Source: Bradysia coprophila
Lineage: Eukaryota; Arthropoda; Insecta; Diptera; Sciaridae
Direction of reading: 5' to 3'
Length of the DNA stretch: 64,000 nt
Assembly (NCBI RefSeq): GCF_014529535.1
Contig: NW_023503307.1
Location: forward strand, 3,597,240-3,661,239
Part shown: in pieces, positions 51,391-63,396 of the stretch
Position numbering within the stretch: position 1 is the stretch's first letter
Layout: every line of letters begins with the position of its first letter
Program-made: the position numbers and the translations under genes
Notes under the pieces: generated by a model
Database searches by the model: none
Told to the model about the DNA's origin: nothing
The model's input: the letters and a program-made list of their open reading frames with translations, nothing else

Positions 51391-52722
51391 ATATGATATG
51401 ACAGATTCGCAATGCCTTGTCATGCTTTAATGTGGTGGTTCAACAATGTTTTCATCGAAAAGCCATTCGGAAAATAATTTAAACACAAGGCAGACCTCAA
51501 ACTTTTATAAAACAGCAGAAGTATAAGAAAGGATAAACAAAAGAATCTCGCCATGAGAATGTTAAAAAAATCAAAATTGATAAGTATGATTAACTAGACG
51601 ATTTAGATCATTAAGAACTTCCTTCTCTTACGTTAGCATTCAAGTGTATTGAACACATTTTTGATATTATTCGATTATTTACGATTGTACAACTATGTCC
51701 GGTATCATAAATTTATTTTCATTGGCTATAATATACACAATTCTCAATAATTCAATAATAATAATATTAGTTATTACGTTGAAGAGTTCAGTCACATATT
51801 GTGCATCCAGCATTGGAAATTTATTATTAATTGCAATTTTTTTCCTTCTTATAGTATTTGTTAAACAATAAATATTTATAAGTAAAAATAAAAATATTTT
51901 ATTTAGGAATGGTCAACCGCTTAAAATATTCCAGTAAACGTCGATATCTTATATGTCGATGAATCTATAAATCATATGAGCAAAAAAATTATGTTTTCAC
52001 ATTATGGCACGTGGAATATCCACTTTTGTTACAATAAGAAATGTTGCATTCTTTCGGTATGTTATTGGTTCGATAAAACATTGCAAAAATGTTGCAACTA
52101 TTGTGGCAAAAAAAACTGTTGATAAATTTTTAGGGATTTATTTAAAGGATTTATGGTCCTACAACAATTTACGTTCACAAATATATCGTATAATGCAAAA
52201 ATCATTTTTGTCTCATGCTTTTCTTATTGTGGTATCGGAATTTATAAATTTAAAAAAATATATCGATTGTAAGTAGCAAAACATTTTTATATTCAGGGAG
52301 ATCAAAAACGTCAAATTCTCTCACCAGATAGAGAACGAGAACAAAAACAGTTTTTACCACTTTTTCAGTTGTGTCAAGTTTTATTCGGAATATAACTTTG
52401 TGCTCCTGAATATAAAATAGTGTAAATAAAAACAAACATTTCCGAAAAAGTTTATGTTTCTCGCACCGTTTTGATCCGCTCTATCCTCGGTATTTACCAC
52501 CTGGATCAAAAATACACCTTTTTGTCTTAAGTGAGATAATACACTATTCTATTACTAAATCGTTTTTACTAATTACACTAGGCAACACAGGTCATGTACA
52601 GGGATGGTGACATAGTGCGTTGGATAGGTCTTGGTGCCCTGAATACGGAACACACCTCCGTTCGTCCCAGTCACGTCTGTGTGGAGACGTAACCCATTAG
52701 AATATATGACAATGAAAGTGCA

Positions 52723-52947
52723 CCGATTCGGTTGGCCGTTAGTGTGGTAAGGTATTCGGACCTCCTGAGTTCAAATAACAACTCTATTGGTCTCGATCAC
52801 CTATCTGTGGTTCAGATCGAAAAAAAAAATTAACCACACAGTCAAAAAATATTCCTGGTCTGAACCACAGATGGGTCACCGAGATCAATAGAGTTGTTAT
52901 TTGAACTCAGGAGGTCCGAATACCTTACCACACCAACGGCCAATCGG
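52723..52947. repeat. long hairpin, ~88-bp arms with 43-nt loop
   Basis: Left arm 52723-52815 contains GGTAAGGTATTCGGACCTCC and CAAATAACAACTCTATTGG; the right arm 52859-52947 is its near-exact inverse (CCAACGGCCAATCGG at the end). The loop is A-rich. Sequence just upstream (52580-52720) is GC-richer and may belong to the same element. Confidence 0.9.
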
Positions 52948-53550
52948 ATTTTTGCAATTTTCTACTTTCAAAACATTCTTTTTCTCACTAATAAGCACTA
53001 CGAGCCATCTTGATATTCCGGCATTGAGTGGAGTTAAAGTCAGTATCTACCTTTTAGAAAATGTTCTTTAATTTTCTTTAGTTTCCCTAAACTTTCTCGA
53101 AAATTTGAGAAAATTGAAAAAAAATGTAGAGATAGACTAAAGCTGTAGCAACGTAGCTGTGTTAACAATTTTCCTAGATGTTAAGTCAAGACACCTAAAC
53201 AGTAGTTACCGTTTAGACCATCCAATGGCAATTGTCTAGTTTCAGGTAACTTCTACAAATTCGTAGACTGCTGAAAAGTTAGCAGGGAAAATTTAAGTTT
53301 CATAACCAGACTGCTTAAGTTCAAATTACATGGGGCTCGCCGATTTTACTACTGAAGAAAATTTCGAAAAACTTTCATTCGCAAAAGTTACCCTCACTTC
53401 CCAAAATCATACTCATGAATTACGAGTCCCGCATCAAAAAATCTACTCGAGCCTCGTTTATTTTTGGCCGCCGACTTCTTTGTGACTGCAACTGATCTGT
53501 ATAAGTTTGGGATTTAGAAATAATTTGTATTTTATATAAAATACTTAAAT

Positions 53551-53718
53551 AGAACTCAAAATAAGTTTTTATTTTTTGTTGGTTTCATGCGTTTCTCTCG
53601 TTCTATTCGTTCCACATGTATTCTTCCATACAGACACATGTTGCTGTCATATAGAAATCGATGTGGAACGAATAAAACGAATTAGCCCACAAAAAATAAA
53701 AACTTATTTTGAGTTATG
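53551..53718. repeat. palindromic element
   Basis: Arms AACTCAAAATAAGTTTTTAT and ATAAAAACTTATTTTGAGTT, with a CGTTCTATTCGTTCCACATG / GATGTGGAACGAATAAAACG inner pair. Confidence 0.75.
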
Positions 53719-54230
53719 TTTAGAAGTTTATACGTTGCAACAGGACATGAACATTTCCATAATTTCAAATTTTGGTTTTAAGTTTGCACATACCAACTCT
53801 AATTGTTGATCTTAAGCATTAGTATGAGATTCGAGTTTTATTATTTTCAAAAATGCTGATATAAGAAGAGATGAAATCTACAAATTGGAATTGATTGTAT
53901 GTCTTTATTCTACAGCACTTTTAATTCGAGTTTCCATTAGTTTCCACGAAAGAGAAAAAGAAAAAATCTATATATTCTACATCCTATCCGGAGACTGTCA
54001 GCACCTTTTCTCAACTTTGTCATTTTTATCCATTGCCAGGGTGGGCTCAGAGGTAGTCCAGAGGGGGCTCAGCCCCCACTAGCCCCCCCGTAGCTACGGG
54101 CCTGAAGTGCGTAAGTAGTGCGTAAATTAATTTTCATATATTTACGCTATAGTGCGTAAAACGGCGTTTGTAAAAAATGAGGATCTCACTGCTGTACATA
54201 AAATCTTGTTGCTAACTATTTATCAATAGT

Positions 54231-54425
54231 ATTTTACATGACTAGTAAAGTAGAGTTTTCGTGTGAATTTTGTTGATCCGAGGCGAAGCCGAGGTCAATA
54301 AACACACGAAAACGAGACTTTTCATTTTTATCCCGAGTTATGCAATGGATTTTACATGCTGAGGGCGTCGAAAGTAGTGCTTGAAACATGAAAAGTACGG
54401 TTTTCGACGCATGTAGCATGTAAAA
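54231..54425. repeat. composite foldback, CCGAGGCGAAGCCGAGG apex, left arm shortened
   Basis: Hairpin 1 lacks the GGATAAAAAGATG start seen in the 55.6 kb copy. Hairpin 2 has arms TTTTACATGCTGAGGGCGTC and the inverse of GACGCATGTAGCATGTAAAA. Confidence 0.85.
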
Positions 54426-55458
54426 TAGCTGTTATCTACTGTAATGTCAAAGTATAATAATAATTGGTACCACTGTTTCAGTATCTAAATGTAGTAAATT
54501 TACACAATGACAGATCCGTTGACATTATATTCCTAATATTTACCCACTGATTCTTTTGGTATTGTAGTATGTGCTCGTTATGGCTGACTACGGCGTTTTG
54601 AATGAAAATAATGAATCTTTTGACTAAAACAGTGTGAATTTGTGGTGATTTTGACATTACAGTAGATAAAATCCTGTTGCTAACATGTTAGTAAATTGGG
54701 TTTTTGAGCATACTTTGTGTTGACGAACTCGGTTCGCTTGAATAGGCAATCTGACATCTAGTGCGCAAAACAGCCCCATTCACTAACTAGTTAACAAAAT
54801 AGCTATTTTACCACTAGAGCTGTCTTAAAGTCTATCTCTGTCCAACGTTCCGTACCCAATGAGGATGTGAAATTGATAATACGAGGGAAGTAATTTCATA
54901 ATTGCGAGTGTTTGTGCATGTTACAAAAGTGTAATGAGTGACCGAAATCGAATATTATTAAAGCTAAAGCAAACTATTTCTTACAATGTGACACATACAT
55001 TTTTGATGAAACAAATGGCTGTCAGCATCGTACTCAACTTACCTTCTACTTTTACAAAAATTTCTTTGAAACTAAATTCGTTCGAGTTTACTTTTGATGA
55101 AGTTGAAAAATATTATGTTTAACGTTTAACGTAACTTCATTGTTATCATCTGTATGTACAAGACGTTTTTAGTTCATATTATAACGTTGAAGAACAAACA
55201 CACCAGTCTTTAATTCGTAATTGCCCGATATTCCCTAAACATTTGGGGGTCAATTGCTAGACTTGTGTTGCTATCCATATTTTCGTTATTTTACGTCCGG
55301 TGGCGTGTTGGAGAGGATGTGTGTAGGATTCAGATGAAAAAGAAATTCCAGCTACTTCATAAAACAGTATTTTATCTATCTAGAACGATAATCTCGAGCT
55401 TATCTCCCTAGGGAGTTTTTACTTATCTCGATATATCTTTTCTCGACAGATAAAATAT

Positions 55459-55573
55459 GGTATGCACCTATTGCCAGACTGGTATTTTGACGTGTAGGCA
55501 TTATTGCCCACGCCTTCGGCTCTGGCAATAATGTCCTACACGTCAAAATAACAATCTTGGCAACAGGTACATA
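55459..55573. repeat. foldback with CGCCTTCGGCTC apex
   Basis: Arms GTATGCACCTATTGCCAGA..ATTTTGACGTGTAGG..TTATTGCC and GGCAATAA..CCTACACGTCAAAAT..CTTGGCAACAGGTACATA. Confidence 0.85.
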
Positions 55574-55580
55574 ATATATA

Positions 55581-55786
55581 TTACATGACTAGGGATAAAA
55601 AGATGAAAAGTAGAGTTTTCGTGTGAATTTTATTGATCCGAGGCAAAGCCGAGGTCAATAAACACACGAAAACGAGACTTTTCATTTTTATCCCGAGTTA
55701 TATAATGGATTTTACATGCTGAGGGCGTCGAAAGAAGTGCTTGAAACATGGAAAGTACGGTTTTCGACGCATGTAGCATGTAAAAA
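55581..55786. repeat. composite foldback, CCGAGGCAAAGCCGAGG apex, most complete copy
   Basis: Starts TTACATGACTAGGGATAAAA. Hairpin 1 arms GGATAAAAAGATGAAAAGT / ACTTTTCATTTTTATCC. Hairpin 2 arms TTTTACATGCTGAGGGCGTC / GACGCATGTAGCATGTAAAA. Confidence 0.88.
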
Positions 55787-56488
55787 AATATTTTAGTAAC
55801 ATCACTCACTCCATACGAGAGAGTTTTTTAATCGAAAAAGTAACATAAGCGAGTGGTTTTCCATTAAATCGATTGATCAATTTTGTTAACTCCTATTAAA
55901 TTGAACATAATATTTATTATGATTAATAATAATAATTCAATAAAGAATGTACCTCGATGCTTGAAAGTATAATATCATTTTATGCATGGGCATTTAGCAC
56001 ATTTTCATTAAAATTATGGTAATTGATCCCAATTATGAGTACTTATGGTAATTCTTTACTTTGCTGTTAATGTTAAAATTAACGCAGTCTAATGTAAATT
56101 CACCTTTTTATAAAGCGCATGTGTTTCTGTCCGATGTAACTTTTCCAGCCGATAAAATATTTTTACTCTCGCTTGCATTGATTTTCAGTAACCAATTCAA
56201 TAAAAATCATAAATGGACGGATTTCCTCTTGTTAAAATAATTAATTGTTATGACAAAGAAAAGAAGCGGGTTTCTTTTCAATTGTCTCTAAGAATAATAA
56301 TGATTCAACCGATGGTTTGGTCTCTTTATATTGGGCCCATTTTGCGTTCATATTTACTAAATGTGGAGGATGAAATCTACCTTTGCAACTTATTCTATTA
56401 CTAAACAATGTTTTCTGTTTAGAAAAACATGTGAAACAATGGAACGAAGCTAATACTTGTTGTATGTACTTATCCGTACGTTGTGTAC

Positions 56489-56650
56489 CAACGCACTTCA
56501 AGCAAAAGTGGTACTCTAAATAGGGTACTGATACTTGACAGTGCTCCATACAAAAATTTACACTGTAAAAAGAGTGGGGAGAAAATTTCATACAAAATAG
56601 TACTCTATTTGGCAGCTGTCATTAATAACACTTTTGCATGAAGTGCGTTG
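56489..56650. mobile_element. MITE with CAACGCACTTC TIR and 7-bp duplication
   Basis: Ends CAACGCACTTCAAGCAAAAG and inverse of CTTTTGCATGAAGTGCGTTG; flanked by TGTGTAC (56482-56488, 56651-56657). Interior GACAGTG..CACTGT pair. A related copy is at about 62423-62573 and a fragment at about 62240-62400. Confidence 0.85.
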
Positions 56651-59600
56651 TGTGTACGCATATAATGCGTGTTTGATGTAAAAAGTACATGTGACACGTA
56701 TAAGATTACGCATAACGCGCAGCTCATGATATACGTATACCCACGATTATAACGTCCCAACATCGCTTTAGATACATATTTTTCTGTATGTAGTAAGTAG
56801 TAAGTCCAGCAAACCATAGAAGAGGGCAAGTTTCCTGAAAACAGACCTGAACTCTAATTCTTTTATTTGTCAGCCCTAATTTTTTGGACAGCTACAAGTA
56901 ACCGAACCCCGAAAATATTATTCTCCTTTTTATGATGAGAGGGAAGTTCCCAGCTCGAAGCGAAATAGGATACAAGAAGCGCCAGGGAAATTTAGAAATA
57001 AATTTGATTCAGCTGTTTTCAGCTGCGGTTTTACCACTAACACGCACAATTTCATCTCATAAAGACGTACAAGCACTTTTTACTGAAAAACAGCTGAAAC
57101 AAAATCGTGTCTAAATTTCATTGACTTCGAAAAAATGCCAACAGATAGGAGCGTCAAAATTCATTTTCTCACTGTTTGCATTAGAAAAACATTAGGTCCA
57201 TGAGTATTTAAGTCTGCAATATGCCTTTTTTAATGATTTTTACGCAATCGTTCATCCGTAAAGACCGTGCAGCAGAAAATGTCACAAAAATTAAGTGCCA
57301 CTCGATATGAAATGAAGGACATAAACTCAACATAAAATGTGAAACTGAAACATATTTTTTTTGCAACCATAAAATACCGAAATTCGTGTAGCTAGAGTCT
57401 TGCGTGTGCTCCGCACGTTTCACATTTAAATTAGTGATTGTCGCCCTATATAAATGTTTCGATCGTCTCGATATAAATACGATACAGTTATGGCTACAAC
57501 GGTTTAGAAAAAGTTCATAAAAAAATATTGCCATATCGTAATATACATCCTTGGAAAGTTTTAATATTTATTTTTTTGTAACTTGCGTGAATTGTACAGT
57601 GTTTTGAGCTTGAAATCGGTTCGGTTTTTAGCAAATTTTAAATTGAAGGTAAACCGAATATTTATTATTCCGTACAAACTGTTGTACACGTACAGCTCAT
57701 GTTTAATTTAACGGACATTTCAGCGATATCTACTTAAAGAATGATAGGAGTAAAACTTTCCTTAATCACCATGATGTTCATCTTCTTCTCGGTGTTTTCT
57801 TTTAATTTTTTTTTTATACAAAAGCATAAAATTACCGCGTGTGTGCTAAAGGTCCCACCTCATGTGATTGGTTCATTTATCAAATTTGCGGCAATAAATT
57901 AAATTTCGATCACGTTAAGTTTTATGTGTGTATATATATGCAACCTATGCAAGTAAGTATACATAAGCGCCATATAAAATCGAATCGGCAAGCTCAACGG
58001 CTTAAATTGGTTTTATAATTTGAATATTTCGAACAAGAAACCATTTTACAGTTAAATTATAATTAGTGATACATTTTATATTGGATGTTCCTGTCAACTA
58101 ATTTAGACTGTGTACAATAAGAGTACAAATCCCGGACAGTATACAAAAAAGAATATCTATCAAACATTAGCAGCCAGCAACAACTGTTGCTTGTATATAA
58201 TATACAAAGTATTATAAAGACAGCAATTTTTTGTTGTTGTTTTATCTTTACTAAACTACGCGGTCACTTGAAATTCAAGAAACGCAAATATGAACTGAGG
58301 CTACGAATTGATAGTTTTTTTTCGTCTTCGTCTTTTGTTTCGTTGTTGCTGATCTTGCTAATGCTGTTTGGTACTGATGATAGGTGCCGACAAGATATAT
58401 AAATCGTGTGAAATTCGGGTAACATAGTGCAATCATTTTGGAATTGGTAAAAGAGAGGCAAGGAGCGCGATGTGTGTTATATTTTTATATGAAAAAAAAA
58501 AAACGATTCAACAAAACAAAAAGTAAAAATAAAATATTATCGTTGAATATAATCGATTGGCATATTTACAGAGATTTTTAAAAAAACGAAGTTATGTATA
58601 ACCGCTGATAGATATTAACCGCATAAAGATAAATGCAGACAGCGCTGTAGAATGATTTGAACGTAAACGAGATGTTGACCTCTAAATTAGGATTAATAAT
58701 GACAATACTAACTTACGCATACCTATGTATTAGCCGGTAAAAAGTGTATTGTTGATCCATTAGACTGTGAAAGAATTTCATAACAAGCGAATGATATGGA
58801 TGTAAAATAGAGATTTTTAGTGTTGACCAAATTGACATGTCGAAAATGCACTTTATATTTTCACTTTTACACTTTTATAATTAAGCTGAAAAATATATAC
58901 TTTGTCGACCGGCATAGACTTTTCTAATAAAACTTAAATTTTTACGACCATATATTTACCTGAGCATATTTCGTTGATACACATTTTTTTTTGCTTTTGT
59001 GGGTATGATATTAATTCCTTTCGAAATCTGTTTCACATATTTTATTGGCGTTCGCCGATTCATGCATGCCGAGAGTGTTGTGTTTTTTTTAGATTTTTAT
59101 GTTTCTCTGAATAAATTATTTTAAATTAATTTACGGTTTTATGATGTAAACAGAGAAATAAAAGTTATGATCTCTCGGTACGTTGTTAAACATTTCAGGG
59201 AAGAGGAATTTAAAACATTCATTTATTTGGTAGGAGGTAACGTGTAACTGTTCCAATTATAACTTCTTATGAAAACATATGCATGTGAGAAAGAATTTCA
59301 ACAAGAGAATAATTTACTGTCGATTTGCAATTTTAATGTACTCGACAATTTCCGATTTTTAATTGAATCAAATAATGAAAGTCATTTTTCACATTTCATC
59401 GCACAAATATTTGTTATAATGTCCAAAACTTTGAATCAGTTGTTTTTCAGCAATAATTAATTAAATTTATCAATACTTTTCATGCCTTGGGCATAAATTT
59501 CGGAATTTTTCTGGTAATTTAAGCCCTCAGCATGAAATGTTGTATACGCGTCTGTTGTGAACGGTTTATTTTAGGCACTTTCGCTTGTCGCCCTCACTTC

Positions 59601-60511
59601 ATTCGGGCTACAACTAGCCAAATTGGGTAAAATATACCACCACATACACGTAAACAACTAATGTTTAAACTCGATAAGTACATCCTCTACACGGTTGGTT
59701 CGGTCAAAGTTATTTCTCGTGAAAACAGTTTTTAGCAAAGCATAGTAAACGTTAGTAAAACCGATTTTTTACTGGCTGCGCCAATGGCAGTGCGCAGTGC
59801 GCCATGATTGTGAGTAATCTTTTAAAATAAAAACAAAAAGTTGCGCAAAGTCTCTGATAAGGTCAGGTCTATCTGAAACTTTCTTGAACCTGATTTGCAT
59901 GAAATATTCAAATGGCAGGTTTTAATAAAAACAGTTTCAGATTATGTCAAATTGTTTTTCTCAAACTAACTAGACCTAACCTGGATTTTTTCGATTAAGC
60001 TGGTTTGTGATTTGTTACCGCTTTTGCCTTATTTCGAGCTTTAATGCTGAGCAATTTTCACAAAACTTAGCAAATTGTAAATTCAATAAAATGTTATAAA
60101 GGGATTAATTGGTACCTTACTTTCTTCAATTATCTCAGGTATCTACTATTAGTGCTTTACAAACAGCAAGTGTGCAAGTTCTTCTGTTTTAGCAATTATC
60201 TCATTAACCTTTTACATACTTTTATAAACTTACGATTCGCTAAAGTTATTCGTGTGTAAAATGGTATAGTCATCTTAAAACACTGTAACAGTATCTCTGT
60301 CACCACGGCCTGAGAAGAAATAGTGTTTTTGAACTGCATATTACGACAACACAACAAAAGGCGAACGCACTTAGTTAAGAAAAAAATAATTAATCAGCTA
60401 CAAACTGTTTTACTGTAAAGGGCATTGTTAATTATAAATCGTTATAAAAATTGAACGTTAGAACTAAATTTTTACTAGACCCAACCACCATCTAACTAAA
60501 ACGATATATAT

Positions 60512-61227
60512 TCATTCCGGAGCCGTTACAACTTCGTCCGTAACACCATCACTATTATTCGAGTCTGTGCTAGTTGTTTCATTTGTTCCATCATCAGGAA
60601 CCTGTTCCTTATCATCAGCGCTTGTGTCAGCTGCTTGAGCAGCCACATCTTCTGACATACTTTTCGTAGTTACTGTACTCGTTGGTGGCGCCGCAATTGT
60701 AGTCGATGTGCTCTGTGTTGTGATTGCATCGACTTCAGGTGATGGTATTCGATCTGGTGCTGGAATGGTTGGCGTTGGTAGCGGTGATGAAGGCGTAACT
60801 TGTTTATTACTTTGAGTTGACATCTGTATTGGTATCGTTGATTCAGTGTCTCTGTTACTGGTTGTGCAATTGTGACACACAACGGATAAATTGCAGTTTA
60901 TACATGGTACTAAAAGTTAAAAAAAAAAATCCTCATAATGAGATATTACGTTACAATCGTAAAGACATCGTTTGAGTATATAAGAGGTTACCGGTTATAG
61001 TGCTATTATCAAGTTCATCCGACTCATCGCTCTCACTTAATGCATCCAGAAAATAGTCAAAAATATCCTAAATAATTTCTCGCACATTTAAGTTACTGAA
61101 TTTAAAATGATAAATGTTTCTCACCAAGTGTTCAACTTACATCAAAAGAGATGGCACGAACATTCTTAACAGTGGAATTTACTATTAATATCCAACAAAG
61201 AATTTGTATTGAATGTCTAAAGATCAT
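60512..61227 (-). CDS. short secreted Thr/Ser/Pro-rich (mucin-like) protein
   Basis: Three exons, 186 aa: 61227-61141, 61067-60992, 60909-60512, all GT-AG and in phase. The N-terminus is a signal peptide (MIFRHSIQILCWILIVN.., about 1-25). An acidic stretch (SESDESDELD) follows, then a compact Cys cluster (CINC..VCHNC, about 57-70) and a long Thr/Ser/Pro/Ala-rich tail that ends acidic (about 75-186), likely O-glycosylated. A TATA box lies at 61339-61347. No family is recognised. Candidates by composition are peritrophic, salivary or cuticle-associated mucin; this is inference. Confidence 0.75.
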
Positions 61228-61338
61228 GTTGAAATGTTACAAAAATATTTCGTTTAATTTCAACTGAACAGTCTCATGCAGTCCAATAAAATGTCGGATT
61301 TCAGGAAATATTTAACTAATTGGAGCACCAGTTTTTCG

Positions 61339-61347
61339 CTTTATATA
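61339..61347 (-). promoter_or_regulatory. TATA box of the mucin-like gene
   Basis: TATATAAAG on the minus strand, about 110 nt upstream of the ATG at 61227. Confidence 0.6.
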
Positions 61348-61658
61348 CACTTTGCATAAATGCATAAAATCAGAAACACTATTTTTTTATAGTTTGAAAC
61401 TTTTTCCTTGAATGGAAATTGCTTCGTTACGTACATCTATTCGAACACGCATAACTAATTATGTTGTTCCGAAATCAGAATCTTCCAAAAGGTTCATCCA
61501 TTATCATCACAACAAATGTTCTATCCTTTGGTAGTGTTACAAGAAGGTGGTGGGTTCCGAAGAAAAATCTATTTTCTTCAATATCTTTCACTAAGGACCA
61601 ATGTTTCAAAAGTTTAAAAACTAAAAATATTTTGGTTACCGTTTTGCATATGAAAGCA

Positions 61659-61719
61659 TTAAGGCCAGTTCATGTCGTCTTACATATTTGCGATATATGC
61701 GACCATGAACTGGCCTTAA
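61659..61719. repeat. short palindrome
   Basis: TTAAGGCCAGTTCATG / CATGAACTGGCCTTAA flank a 29-nt loop. Confidence 0.75.
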
Positions 61720-62098
61720 GTAATTTTAATTTACTAAGGAGGGAATATGCCTTTTCCCTCACTAGAAAAAAATCTTTCCCTCGCTCGTAAAGTAAGACTA
61801 CATATGTGAAATAATTTGATATGTGGTATTCACTGGTACAGTAATGTACTATTTCCTACCCTTCATCGTCATGCAAAAAATGTCAAAAATGGTCGAACAA
61901 TCTTCTCCATTTTATGCAGTGACGCAAAATTCAGTCTAATGTGATCAAAATGAATTAATACATGAATTCCAATTCGTTAAACTTTAAAAATGGAATGAAA
62001 TCCTCTGGAGATTCTCCAAACCTTCAAATTGTTTTTTTTGCACTGTTCAAAGTATGAGAAATCAAATTGAAATTTGGAAATAAAATTTTTGTTGTACG

Positions 62099-62170
62099 CG
62101 CCCAAATGAGATTCGAACCCGAGACCTCTTGCGTATGAAGCAAGCGGTCAACGATCTGAACCACCGGACT
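62099..62170 (-). tRNA. tRNA-Met(CAT)-like sequence, probably a decayed tRNA or SINE head
   Basis: Seventy-two nt fold as a cloverleaf: acceptor AGTCCGG/TTGGGCG, a perfect anticodon stem CTTGC/GCAAG with loop TTCATAC (anticodon CAT), variable AGGTC and a T-loop TTCGAAT. Mismatches at acceptor 1-72, D-stem 11-24 and T-stem 49-65 and 50-64 argue against a working tRNA. Promoter-like A and B boxes (GGTTCAG.., GGGTTCGAATC) are present. A second isolated B-box-like motif lies at about 63045-63070. Confidence 0.45.
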
Positions 62171-62422
62171 TTAGTCTAACGGTCGGTGTGTCCGAAGCAA
62201 TACAACATCCAGAATAACTTCAAATGGTAGTTACACAAAAAAAGTTTCAACTTCTTGATATGTTGAAAACACTAAGCCAGTCAGTAAAGACGAAGGATCA
62301 CTGGACAGTGTGGCATACAACTGTAAGACACTGTAAAAAACAGTTTTATACATAATAGTCTCGAAAATAGTACTCGATAAAAGTCGGCTACGATCACTTA
62401 TGTTGAAATAGTTGATCAATCA

Positions 62423-62573
62423 ACGCATTTCAAGTATAGTGTTACTATGAATAGAGTACTGAAACTGGACAGTGTATCAAACAATTTTTGGCACTGTAAA
62501 AAAATGGAACACATTTGCATTCAAAATAGTAATTGACAGCTGTTATTAGAAAAAGTTTTGCTTGAAGTGCGTT
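62423..62573. mobile_element. diverged copy of the CAACGCACTTC MITE
   Basis: Starts CAACGCATTTCAAGTATAGT, ends GTTTTGCTTGAAGTGCGTT, with GGACAGTGTATCAAACAA inside as in the 56.5 kb copy. Confidence 0.7.
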
Positions 62574-63078
62574 AATTAATGGCTTGATGAGCAAATTCTA
62601 CTTTCTTAAGTAACTATTTTTCGTCGTTAGGAATAGAACTATCGGATTTCTCTACATGTTTTCGTTGGGAATGGTATCAACTAGACGGTTGAGTCAACAA
62701 TGTACGTAAGTTCTATTTTCTATATGCTTGGCCACGACTTTGTCATAAAAAATATATTGCAAATAATACGATGAGAATTTCGATAGTAGAAATACAATTG
62801 TTTTCTTTTGTTTATTTTATCAACTGAATTTCGCAATGATTCTATTTTATTTTGAAGCTTGCAATCCTCAGGCAAGAGTTGCAAATAATAATTTCACCCG
62901 AGTTGCGTAGTAATGCATCTACTTATTTGATGTCGTTTGAATGGATAATTTTCATTGATTGGCAGATCGATTAAAATTTTCTCGCACGCTAACGAATTAT
63001 TATGTTGAATAAAGACTCAATTTTTTGTAAATAAAAATCTTGCTGAGTCCAGAGTTCGAACCCGCGACGCCAAGAAAA

Positions 63079-63133
63079 CGATGAAAAGTAGAGTTTTCAT
63101 GTGAATTGTGTTGCTCCGAGACGAAGCCGAATC
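63079..63133. repeat. half copy of the composite foldback
   Basis: GATGAAAAGTAGAGTTTTCA..GTTGCTCCGAGACGAAGCCGA matches the left arm and apex of the 55.6 kb element; the right arm is missing. Confidence 0.7.
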
Positions 63134-63151
63134 TTACTGAATGTTCAATCG

Positions 63152-63396
63152 CACTGAGAAAAAAGATTACGTCTGACACGTATAAAGTGTGGTAAGGAAG
63201 TTATACGCCAGACACGTATGCGTGCTAACGTACGACACGTTTTGTTATACATACGTCTGGTATAAAATACGAGTGGTATGTTTCTTACCTTAGTCATCGT
63301 ATATATTATATAATGACTATGTATGGAACTACGTGTCGTGTGTATAACTACCTGACCACACTTTATACGTGTCAGACGTAATCTTTTTTCTCAGTG
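63152..63396. mobile_element. MITE with ~42-bp perfect TIRs (CACTGAGAAAAAAGATTACG)
   Basis: Left end CACTGAGAAAAAAGATTACG continues GTCTGACACGTATAAAGTGTGG; the right end is its exact inverse. 245 bp, noncoding interior with further ACGTGTCG-type internal pairs. Confidence 0.88.

Larger units (their letters stand above)
46481..52722. other. repeat-rich intergenic region without recognised genes
   Basis: Contains a candidate element 46577-46832 (ATCCAAGGTAAATATA ends, partly repeated at 47181-47213), a palindrome 47596-47782, a MITE-like element 49757-49889 (CAGAAAGGTGACAT ends) and a CAGGTTT-rich patch 51150-51390. Short open frames here show no family resemblance or splice logic. Confidence 0.5.
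52948..60511. other. repeat-rich intergenic region without recognised genes
   Basis: Includes foldbacks 54231-54425, 55459-55573 and 55581-55786, a MITE 56489-56650, a CAGCTG-type element 56984-57122 and a CAGGTC-type patch 59855-59990. Remaining sequence is AT-rich with no exon-like signal. Confidence 0.5.
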
